A stretch of DNA of 9,790 bases from Sphingobacteriaceae bacterium (GTDB taxonomy: Bacteria > Bacteroidota > Bacteroidia > Sphingobacteriales > Sphingobacteriaceae): assembly GCA_025450155.1 (NCBI GenBank), contig JANWIB010000088.1, positions 1 to 9,790 of the forward strand, in the 5' to 3' direction. The notes under the pieces were generated by a model that saw only the letters and a list, made by a program, of their open reading frames with translations, did no database searches and had not been told where the DNA came from. A program made the translations under genes and the position numbers. Positions 1 to 5,021 of the stretch are shown here, piece by piece (the first letter of the stretch is position 1; each line of letters begins with the position of its first letter).

Positions 1-141
1 ACCGTTTATAATTAAGGGAGGCATCATGTCTTCGCCATCACAGGTATAGTTGGCCGGAATAACTCCGGCATTTAAAAATGCCGGACTGGTAATTGAAAGG
101 GATTTATAATGGGTGGCTTTTAATGCTTCATCCTTTATCAT
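1..141 (-). CDS. PEBP / YbhB-YbcL (Raf kinase inhibitor-like) family protein, N-terminal part only
   Basis: Reading the minus strand from an ATG at 141 gives 47 codons that run off the left edge. The visible protein contains SLSITSPAFLNAGVIPANYT followed by CDGEDMMPPL. This matches the start of bacterial phosphatidylethanolamine-binding protein homologues (YbhB/YbcL type), whose hallmark is a 'F..G..IP..YTCDG.D.SPPL' segment near the N terminus; the Asp-Gly-Glu-Asp/Pro-Pro part belongs to the anion-binding pocket. Family members are about 150-180 residues, so roughly 110 residues lie outside the window. No signal peptide is visible, so it is probably cytoplasmic. An in-frame stop lies five codons upstream of the ATG, so the only alternative start is the GTG one codon earlier. 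The cellular role of these proteins in bacteria is poorly defined. The family call is firm; the function is not. Confidence 0.85.
   Translation of the reverse strand, partial: MIKDEALKATHYKSLSITSPAFLNAGVIPANYTCDGEDMMPPLIING
64..85. repeat. 10-bp perfect inverted repeat inside the PEBP-family gene
   Basis: The arms TCCGGCATTT and AAATGCCGGA flank a two-base centre (AA). On the minus strand the element covers codons reading S-P-A-F-L-N-A-G, about 60-80 bases after the start codon, so it is fully coding. It could fold as a hairpin early in the mRNA, but the symmetry may simply follow from codon choice. Confidence 0.5.
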
Positions 142-263
142 CACGCTATATTCTTTGTGTTAAAAAACAGCTTCTCGAGGGGTTCTGTTTTAAAGAAACA
201 CTTAAATCTAATTTCGAAAAACTTATTGGTTCTACCGGTGTATTTTATTAAAATGAGCTATCT

Positions 264-470
264 ATGATCATTAAAAACATGTCATCCATCCACCGTTTTA
301 CGATGGTTTTTGCACTGCTATTCGCATTACTTTATGTAGTAGCGGATAATACTGATATGATTTCCAAGTATAGTCTTAACTACCTTCGATTTATATCATC
401 TATATTGGGAATAACTCTATTTGTTTATAGTATCACGTTTCTGATAATGAAACTATTTAACCATAAATAA
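264..470 (+). CDS. Small two-helix membrane protein, hypothetical
   Basis: This is a 68-residue reading frame from an ATG at 264 to a TAA at 468-470. I do not recognise the family. The protein has a short polar N terminus with one His-Arg pair, a hydrophobic stretch at about residues 12-27 (MVFALLFALLYVVAD), a polar linker with Asp and Lys, and a second hydrophobic stretch at about residues 40-63. It ends in the basic tail KLFNHK. That pattern suggests two membrane helices with both ends on the cytoplasmic side. No Shine-Dalgarno sequence or clear TAnnTTTG element precedes it. A four-codon open frame (ATG at 253) overlaps its start. It converges on the minus-strand repeat-protein gene. Coding status is likely because the hydrophobic pattern is orderly, but it rests on one short frame. 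Confidence 0.55.
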   Translation: MIIKNMSSIHRFTMVFALLFALLYVVADNTDMISKYSLNYLRFISSILGITLFVYSITFLIMKLFNHK

Positions 471-506
471 GCGCATTTTGCTACCTGATTACAAGTTGAA
501 AAATAT

Positions 507-532
507 AAAAAAAGCAGGGCTATTCGCCCTGC
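507..532 (-). terminator. Rho-independent terminator of the repeat-protein gene
   Basis: On the minus strand a perfect 7-bp GC-rich stem, GCAGGGC / GCCCTGC with a five-base loop, is followed directly by seven T residues. It lies about 30 bases past the stop codon of the minus-strand gene at 564-1073. On the + strand the hairpin is not followed by T residues, so it should act only on minus-strand transcription. Confidence 0.85.
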
Positions 533-563
533 CTCTCCAAGCTATTAAAACCATCAAGTATGT

Positions 564-1073
564 CTAGTTTGAAATTATTATACCTTTAAGTGCTTCTATT
601 TCTTGCACATTTACATCTTGTGGAGTTCCAGCAAAGAATAAAGGCAAACTCAAGTGATTTTTTACTTCTTTTAATGCTTCTATTTCGTTTACATTGATAT
701 CATCAACGCTATTAAGGCGAAACTCCGGTAAGTTAGATGGATTGACAGATTTCAGTGCATCCGCATCTTTCAAATTGATGTCTTCAGGGGTTCCGAATTC
801 AAATGCGGGCAGGGCATAGGTATCAAGTGCTTTTAATGCTTCAATTTCATGCGCATTCATATCTTCAGGAGTACTGAATTTAAATTTTGGTAAGGCTAAA
901 GGTGCTCCAGGTGTTTCTGTCAGTTTCGATATGCTTTCAAGACTTCCAAAAACAAGTCCCCAAGCTTTTATAACAACAGGCTCTTTATCTGTTTTAATAG
1001 TAGCAAATGTGCTGAATGATACCAGGGCAGATACTACAATGGCGAGAGTTTTAATGGTTTTCATAACATTCAT
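564..1073 (-). CDS. Secreted protein of four 27-28 residue tandem repeats, function unknown
   Basis: The product is 169 residues. Residues 1-25 form a signal peptide (basic MKTIK, hydrophobic core AIVVSALVSF, then STFA), so export to the periplasm or beyond is expected. Residues 61-169 are four near-equal repeats starting at 61, 88, 115 and 143. Each begins Leu-Pro-x-Phe, has a central (G/S)(T/V)(P/D)(E/Q)D(I/V/M)N segment, and ends in an EIEALK-like helix. The last repeat ends exactly at the C terminus. Residues 37-60 (AWGLVFGSLESISKLTET...) may be a shorter degenerate fifth unit. There are no Cys residues and no catalytic motif is visible; the pattern suggests a beta-turn-helix unit stacked as a small solenoid or adaptor. 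I do not recognise the family. ATG 1073 is preferred over the internal ATG at 1064 because an AGGA lies ten bases upstream of it, but either leaves an intact signal peptide. The gene has its own promoter and terminator. Confidence 0.8.
   Translation of the reverse strand: MNVMKTIKTLAIVVSALVSFSTFATIKTDKEPVVIKAWGLVFGSLESISKLTETPGAPLALPKFKFSTPEDMNAHEIEALKALDTYALPAFEFGTPEDINLKDADALKSVNPSNLPEFRLNSVDDINVNEIEALKEVKNHLSLPLFFAGTPQDVNVQEIEALKGIIISN
567..893 (-). repeat. Four tandem coding repeats of 81-84 bp
   Basis: The units lie at 893-813, 812-732, 731-648 and 647-567 on the minus strand, coding 27, 27, 28 and 27 residues. The best kept part is the 3' half of each unit (words such as AATGCTTC on the + strand), coding EIEALK in three units and DADALK in the second. 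The units have diverged at the DNA level while keeping the protein pattern. This points to selection on the protein rather than a very recent expansion. Confidence 0.85.
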
Positions 1074-1111
1074 TATTTATATGTCCTACTAATTTTTTTA
1101 ATTCTTTGACC

Positions 1112-1142
1112 CAAAGGTATATCCATACGTTACATCGGCCAA
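1112..1142 (-). promoter_or_regulatory. Bacteroidota-type promoter for the repeat-protein gene
   Basis: On the minus strand TTG (1142-1140) is followed after exactly 20 bases by TACCTTTG (1119-1112), a full match to the TAnnTTTG -7 element of the primary sigma factor in Bacteroidota. A start site near 1105 would give a leader of roughly 30 bases before the ATG at 1073. This is the best complete promoter in the window. Confidence 0.75.
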
Positions 1143-1221
1143 TAACAATTAGGTAGATGTATGGAAGAACTCGGTAAACCGGGTAAGATAGTCGGTGAAA
1201 ATACTATGCGATTTTTGTTTT

Positions 1222-1312
1222 ATGCTATTCTTTAACACGACTAAAGGCTTTGGTATCATCAACTAAAGAGTCGCAAGCTTCTGGAAAATGTTGCATATCA
1301 GGCTTAAATAAA
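1222..1312 (+). pseudogene. Possible decayed cold-shock-domain (CspA-like) gene fragment
   Basis: From 1222 the + strand reads M-L-FFNTTKGFGII-N and then a stop at 1264. The FFNxTKGFGfI string is the first RNA-binding motif of cold-shock proteins. Shifting the frame by one base at about 1261-1264 continues with KESQASGK (1265-1288) and then SGLN (1298-1309). These resemble the 'KES..SGKD.FVHvSGLN' stretch that follows in CspA-like proteins of Bacteroidota. The usual N terminus (about six residues of the first strand) and the FVH motif are missing or scrambled, and I can find no C-terminal half. This reads as a relic with a frameshift, a stop and small deletions. The rest of the 394-base gap 1074-1467 shows only the promoter of the repeat-protein gene and short unconvincing frames. 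The call rests on remembered family motifs and needs a search. Confidence 0.4.
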
Positions 1313-1467
1313 ACAAGCGAAATTCTTTAACCGCATGCACCAACAAAGTCTGAGATATAAAGTAGTTGTAGAATAAAATATTCTGAAGATGCGGCGGATT
1401 TGTACCAGGGTGGTAAGCTAACTATACTTTATTTCAATAAGGAGTGTCTGGATACTTATAGCAGATT

Positions 1468-1689
1468 CTAGACGACGTTGTTTTTTACATGCTCTGCTAA
1501 AGGAATACTTTTATCCGGATTTTTATCCTTTAATGACAGTAGAATAAACAGAGAAATAAAGGGTAATAAAAATGATATTCCAAACCAGAACCAAAAATTT
1601 CGTCCCATACTTTTTGCTAAAATTCCGGCTAGTATCTGAGGGGAAAGAATAAGCCCTAATACAAAAAGGAGTAAAAATATTTCAGGCAT
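1468..1689 (-). CDS. Small two-helix membrane protein, hypothetical
   Basis: This is a 73-residue protein starting at an ATG at 1689. Residues 3-24 and about 32-53 are hydrophobic and probably cross the membrane. Between them lies AKSMGRNFWFWFG, a basic, Trp/Phe-rich connector. A connector of the 'AKxxGRsFWxWF' type followed by a Gly/Pro-containing helix is common in short bacterial membrane proteins of unknown role. The C terminus (KDKNPDKSIPLAEHVKNN) is polar and charged. A TAnnTTTG element lies 23 bases upstream of the start. The stop codon is TAG. No function can be assigned. It could be part of a stress or envelope response, but nothing here shows that. Confidence 0.65.
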   Translation of the reverse strand: MPEIFLLLFVLGLILSPQILAGILAKSMGRNFWFWFGISFLLPFISLFILLSLKDKNPDKSIPLAEHVKNNVV

Positions 1690-1712
1690 AATGATAAAGC
1701 ATTTAAAGTAAG

Positions 1713-1720
1713 CAAAGTTA
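1713..1720 (-). promoter_or_regulatory. -7 promoter element for the small membrane protein gene
   Basis: On the minus strand TAACTTTG matches TAnnTTTG, with its last base 23 bases ahead of the ATG at 1689. No TTG sits at the usual 19-21 base spacing upstream (the nearest, at 1735-1733, is only 12 bases away), so only the -7 half is supported. The + strand of the gap 1690-1952 holds no gene I can support; it has a short 5-bp AGGGT/ACCCT hairpin near 1890-1910. Confidence 0.45.
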
Positions 1721-1952
1721 ACCCTTTTTAACCAATGATAAAGATAGGAGGAGAAATTAAGGAAAATACCGCTATACTCTTTCAGCTTATTTTAAACATC
1801 GAATTGTATTAAAAACTTCTTCAGGTAACCTGATGGATGTATTCGGAATGGGTAGTTAATCTAACTATTAAAATGACCTTAAAAAATTTAGGGTGCTACA
1901 AACCCTTTTATTCCTTCATTGTTATCCAGTACACATCATAAATTTATTTGTT

Positions 1953-2150
1953 ATGGATAATTTACATGCCGTTATTAAATCAGCCAGCTCAAAACTTCCT
2001 AATCCAAACACGTACAATAAGGACGATGCAACTATTGAAATAGAATTTAATGGACTTCCGTACAGCGTGACTTACCATCGTGAACGAATTACTACTGAAA
2101 ATTCAGTTAAATATGTCTGGGGATTTGAGAACGAAAATTTCGTAGATTAA
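1953..2150 (+). CDS. Short hypothetical protein, 65 residues
   Basis: The ATG at 1953 begins MDNLHAVIKSASSKLPNPNT and gives a soluble 65-residue protein with an acidic, beta-strand-rich second half (DATIEIEFNGLPYSVTYHRE, then VKYVWGFENENFVD). The same frame is open back to a GTG at 1893, but those 20 extra residues (LLFLHCYPVHIINLF) look like untranslated sequence and have no start signal, so the later ATG is preferred. The alternating hydrophobic pattern suggests a small beta sheet. No family recognised. Neither an SD nor a full promoter is clear; TTTATTTG at 1943-1950 resembles a -7 element with one mismatch but touches the start codon. It lies about 110 bases ahead of hemW and probably is not co-transcribed with it. 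Confidence 0.5.
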   Translation: MDNLHAVIKSASSKLPNPNTYNKDDATIEIEFNGLPYSVTYHRERITTENSVKYVWGFENENFVD

Positions 2151-2250
2151 ACATTGAGCTTTTCTAAAAAATGCATCGCTCATTATTATAAATTATACAC
2201 AATTCATACTTAAATAACTCCAAAACGGCAATTCGGCAAGAAGCAATTCC

Positions 2251-2258
2251 TACCTTTG
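2251..2258 (+). promoter_or_regulatory. -7 promoter element immediately before hemW (leaderless start likely)
   Basis: TACCTTTG is a full match to TAnnTTTG and ends only four bases before the hemW ATG at 2263. With the usual 5-8 base gap, transcription would begin at or next to the start codon. No TTG is present at the normal -33 spacing. Confidence 0.6.
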
Positions 2259-2262
2259 CAGC

Positions 2263-3393
2263 ATGGCCGGAATATATCTTCATATCCCTTTCTGTAAAAA
2301 AGCCTGTCACTATTGCGATTTTCACTTCAGCACTTCTCTTCAATACAAAAAAGAAATACTGGAGGCCATGCAATCGGAATTATTGTTTCAGAAAGATTAT
2401 TTAAAAGGCGAGATCATCGAAACGATCTATTTTGGTGGGGGTACACCATCTGTACTCGAAGCAAAAGAAATTGAAGCACTTATTGACGGCATAAGCAAAC
2501 TTCATCCTGTTTCAGCCAACCCGGAAATTACACTGGAAGCCAACCCGGATGATCTGAATGCTGCCAAAGTGCGGGAATTACGACAAACCAATATTAACCG
2601 GCTCAGCATTGGCATCCAGTCTTTTTTCGAAGAAGATTTACTGTGGGTGAACCGTGCACACAATGCAACAGAAGCAGAAAGTTCTGTAAAGCGAGTGCAA
2701 GATGCCGGCTTTGAAAACATCACGCTCGACCTGATTTATGGCTATCCCCTGCTTAGTAACGAAAAATGGGCATCGAATATAAATAAGACGATCGACTTAA
2801 TGGTTCCACATATTTCTGCCTATTCCATGACTGTTGAGCCGAAAACCGCCTTGGCTTCATTTATCCGCAAAGGAAAACAACAGCCAATGAATGAATCACA
2901 AAGTGCCGGACAGTTTCAACTTTTAATGGAGAAATTACAAGAAGAAGAATTTGAACATTACGAAATCTCCAACTTTGCCAAACCTAACCGTTATTCGCGG
3001 CATAACACCAATTATTGGAAGGGCATTTCATACCTGGGTGTTGGCCCTTCAGCGCACTCTTTTAATGGAAAAATGCGCCAATGGAATATCGCTAATAATT
3101 CAAAATACCTTGAATCGGTATTGAAAGGCACTATTCCGGCAGAGATAGAAATCCTAACCACAAAAGACAGGGTAAACGAATACATTATGACTTCTCTAAG
3201 AACCATCTGGGGAATGAATCTTCTTAAAATAACGCAAGATTTTGGATTAGATTTTCGTAAGGAGGTTGAAAGCAGTTTAGAACAATTTATTCAAAAAAAA
3301 CACCTCGTTTTAGATGGTGAAACGGTAAAACTAACTAACCAAGGCAAACTTTTTGCAGACCATATTGCCGCAGAACTATTCATCGCCGAATAA
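2263..3393 (+). CDS. hemW: Radical SAM haem chaperone HemW (formerly HemN-like)
   Basis: HemW is a cytoplasmic radical SAM protein that binds haem and is implicated in delivering it to respiratory enzymes; it is often mis-annotated as oxygen-independent coproporphyrinogen III oxidase. The 376-residue length is normal. The cluster motif is C11-x3-C15-x2-C18 followed by D-F. Lack of the fourth Cys found in true HemN (CxxxCxxCxC) supports HemW. Other family marks are GGGTPS (58-63), EANPDDL (92-98), RLSIGIQSF (113-121), DLIYGYP (156-162), HYEISNFAKP (232-241) and the HN..YW segment (247-252). The C-terminal winged-helix-like HemN_C domain covers about residues 300-376. The start MAGIYLHIPFCK is the usual one for the phylum. 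It opens the + strand run of genes. Confidence 0.93.
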   Translation: MAGIYLHIPFCKKACHYCDFHFSTSLQYKKEILEAMQSELLFQKDYLKGEIIETIYFGGGTPSVLEAKEIEALIDGISKLHPVSANPEITLEANPDDLNAAKVRELRQTNINRLSIGIQSFFEEDLLWVNRAHNATEAESSVKRVQDAGFENITLDLIYGYPLLSNEKWASNINKTIDLMVPHISAYSMTVEPKTALASFIRKGKQQPMNESQSAGQFQLLMEKLQEEEFEHYEISNFAKPNRYSRHNTNYWKGISYLGVGPSAHSFNGKMRQWNIANNSKYLESVLKGTIPAEIEILTTKDRVNEYIMTSLRTIWGMNLLKITQDFGLDFRKEVESSLEQFIQKKHLVLDGETVKLTNQGKLFADHIAAELFIAE

Positions 3394-3434
3394 TTAAAAA
3401 TAAAGGAGTACAAAAAAATCAAAAGAATCCTGCT

Positions 3435-3442
3435 TACTTTTG
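3435..3442 (+). promoter_or_regulatory. -7 promoter element for the oxygenase gene
   Basis: TACTTTTG matches TAnnTTTG and ends 20 bases before the ATG at 3463, giving a leader of about 14 bases. The -33 TTG is missing. The element suggests the oxygenase gene can be transcribed separately from hemW, from which it is 69 bases away. Confidence 0.45.
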
Positions 3443-3462
3443 GTTATTAAATTTCTGTTAAA

Positions 3463-4344
3463 ATGTCAATAAAGTTAAGTCGGGTAGATGTGGTTGATGA
3501 TATTAGCCGTGAAGATTTTATCAATAATTATCTGAAGCCTCGCCGTGCGTTAGTTATGCGCAACATGGCTCATCAATGGCCGGCATTTGAGAAATGGACG
3601 TTTGAATATCTTAAAGAAGTAGTGGGCGATAAGGTTGTTCCGCTTTACGACAGTTCGAAAGCTGATCCTTCTAAGCCTATTAATGCCCCCACAACAGAAA
3701 TGAAATTTAGCGATTATATCGATTTAATTCAAAAAGAGCCTACTGATCTGCGGATATTCTTTTTCGATCCGATTAAGCAGGCTAACGGCTTACTGGAAGA
3801 TTACCGGGCTCCTAAAGAGTTAATGGGTGGTTTTTTGGATAAATATCCGGGTATGTTTTTTGGAGGGCAGGGCTCAGTCACCTTTTTGCATTACGATATT
3901 GACCTTCCGCATATTTTCCATACACATTTTCACGGGCGCAAGCATGTCATTTTGTTTGATCATAAATGGAAAAAACGCCTGTATTGCCTTCCTCTTGCTA
4001 CCTATGCTTTAGAAGATTTCGACATTAGCAATCCTGATTTCGATAAATTTCCAGCCTTAAAAGGAATTGAAGGGCAGGAAACGATATTGGAGCATGGTGA
4101 TACCCTATTTATGCCTACCGGTATGTGGCATTGGATGAAATACCTGGATGGTTCTTTTTCCATTTCGCTTCGGGCATGGGATAAATCGTGGGCCGTAAAA
4201 GCCAAAAGTTTATACAATTTAACCATTCAGCGTAAGCTTGATGATATCATGAAGAAGAACTTTAATGTGAAATACATGAGCTGGAAAGAACAATTGGCCA
4301 TTAAACGTGCCGAAAGAGCTTTAGCCCAAGGAGATCCCAAATAA
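3463..4344 (+). CDS. JmjC / cupin_8-type putative 2-oxoglutarate- and Fe(II)-dependent oxygenase
   Basis: This 293-residue soluble protein resembles cupin-like (cupin_8, FIH/JMJD-type) hydroxylases. These use Fe(II), O2 and 2-oxoglutarate to hydroxylate protein side chains or small molecules. The N-terminal part (MSIKLSRVDVVDDISREDFI, then a 'PrrALVMRNMAHQWPAFEKW' segment) is the typical entry to the family, where the gene product replaces a blocked active site with a 'Pv.l.g....WPA...W' sequence. The iron ligands appear to be H143-x-D145 (LHYDID) and H223 (TGMWHW). K160, 17 residues after the first His, is placed to bind 2-oxoglutarate as in FIH. The C-terminal helices (about 245-290) are basic and probably mediate dimerisation. 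The substrate is unknown. The last ~31 codons recur in diverged form at 4849-4947. The downstream secreted-protein gene starts six bases after the stop, so the two are probably co-transcribed. Confidence 0.82.
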   Translation: MSIKLSRVDVVDDISREDFINNYLKPRRALVMRNMAHQWPAFEKWTFEYLKEVVGDKVVPLYDSSKADPSKPINAPTTEMKFSDYIDLIQKEPTDLRIFFFDPIKQANGLLEDYRAPKELMGGFLDKYPGMFFGGQGSVTFLHYDIDLPHIFHTHFHGRKHVILFDHKWKKRLYCLPLATYALEDFDISNPDFDKFPALKGIEGQETILEHGDTLFMPTGMWHWMKYLDGSFSISLRAWDKSWAVKAKSLYNLTIQRKLDDIMKKNFNVKYMSWKEQLAIKRAERALAQGDPK

Positions 4345-4350
4345 ACTAAG

Positions 4351-4901
4351 ATGAAACAATTGTTAATTGGTTTGTTCATAGTTTTTTATGTAAATACTGC
4401 AGTAAACGCATGTGAATGTGACACCAATAGACCTTTTTTAAAGGTCGCCCCTTCTACTTCACTTATAGTTACAGTAAAAATCATCCGGTACGTAAGTTAC
4501 TCCAGCCCTACAAACGGAAATCCGCTATCTGTGGAAGCAGAGATTACTGAAATATTGCAAGGGCAGAAACCCGAAAAAGAATTATTATTTATGGCGATCC
4601 GGGCAATTTGTGCCGCGTCTATGTTTCTTATTTTAAACCAGGCGAATTCTATATTCTGGCTCTAACCCAAGGAATTAGCACAATAGGTGTTCCTGGAGAA
4701 ACGGAAAATGATTATTGTATCTCTATTTGTGGCGAGCATGTTTTAAGATTTGATAATGAGAAGAAATTGGCTTTCAGTAATTTGAATAAAGGGAAGAAAT
4801 TTACGCTGTCTTTTTTAAAAGAGCAACTTAAGAAACAACACGATGCTGCTGAAAAAGAACTTCAGCGTATATTACAGAGGTTGGAAAAAACAACTGGCTA
4901 A
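4351..4901 (+). pseudogene. Frameshifted secreted Cys-containing protein (possible TIMP/NTR-like domain)
   Basis: Two overlapping frames make one protein if a single base is restored. Frame one starts at the ATG at 4351 with a signal peptide (MKQLLIGLFIVFYVNTAVNA) followed by C21-E-C23. It runs sensibly to GQKPEKELLF near 4590. The continuation lies in the next frame: YGDPGNLCRVYVSYFKPGEF, then YILAL, a DYCISICGEH segment and a Lys/Glu-rich helix to 4901. Adding one T in the TTATTATTT run at about 4582-4590 joins them as ELLF-YGDPGNLC, giving about 183 residues. After the shift, frame one reads 24 unrelated residues to a stop at 4665. A mature N-terminal C-x-C, a mid-chain 'GD.G.lCR.YV..F..G..YI' segment and further Cys recall TIMP/netrin-like secreted proteins, but that is an inference. 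No slippery heptamer is present, so programmed frameshifting is unlikely; true decay or a homopolymer sequencing error are the options. Its extreme 3' end overlaps the oxygenase-tail remnant in another frame. Confidence 0.7.
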
Positions 4902-4947
4902 TAAACCGACAGAAAGAGTATTAGCCCGAATGAGAACCAAAGCTTAA
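4849..4947 (+). pseudogene. Diverged duplicate of the 3' end of the oxygenase gene
   Basis: In the frame starting at 4849 the DNA reads LKKNFSVYYRGWKKQLA, NKP, TERVLARMRTKA and a TAA at 4945-4947. The oxygenase gene at 4249-4344 ends MKKNFNVKYMSWKEQLA, IKR, AERALAQGDPK and TAA. By hand, 17 of 31 residues and about 63 of 93 bases are identical, without gaps. Nothing convincing aligns upstream of about 4841, so only the tail survives, and no start codon is available. It is therefore a remnant of a second oxygenase copy, or of a duplicated tail, lying 600 bases downstream of the parent. The interposed secreted-protein gene ends inside it in a different frame, so its last ~17 residues (EKELQRILQRLEKTTG) are encoded by this borrowed DNA. 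Confidence 0.8.
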
Positions 4948-5021
4948 AATGACATCGAACTAACATCCTTTGGCTCACAAACTTTTAACTTCGATTTATC
5001 GTTTTAAGTGAAAGGTTTGTT

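Noticed and set aside
1161..1235. 24-codon + strand frame starting MEELGKPGKIVGENTM
   Set aside because: It has no start signal or recognised motif, and overlaps the apparent cold-shock relic in another frame. Length is within chance.
1366..1471. 33-codon + strand frame including YSEDAADLYQGGKLTILY
   Set aside because: It has no start codon or start signal, no family recognised, and runs into the minus-strand small membrane protein gene.
1735..1812. AGGAGG at 1746-1751 with a nearby short + strand frame (ATG 1735, or ATT 1756)
   Set aside because: The SD lies inside the ATG-started frame and the only codon at proper spacing is ATT. The peptide is short, with no features, and overlaps the minus-strand promoter region.
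1893..1952. GTG start giving an 85-residue version of the hypothetical protein at 1953-2150
   Set aside because: The 20 extra residues look non-coding and no start signal precedes the GTG; the internal ATG is a better start.
2164..2373. Minus-strand 69-residue frame across the hemW start
   Set aside because: It overlaps the well-conserved hemW coding sequence and promoter element; a shadow frame.
2263..3393. Oxygen-independent coproporphyrinogen III oxidase (true HemN)
   Set aside because: The cluster motif is CxxxCxxC followed by Asp-Phe, without the fourth Cys of HemN, and the length is about 80 residues shorter than HemN.
4570..4595. Programmed -1 frameshifting in the secreted-protein gene
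   Set aside because: The A-rich and T-rich runs do not form an X-XXY-YYZ heptamer in the reading frame and no downstream hairpin is evident. Simple loss of one T explains it better.
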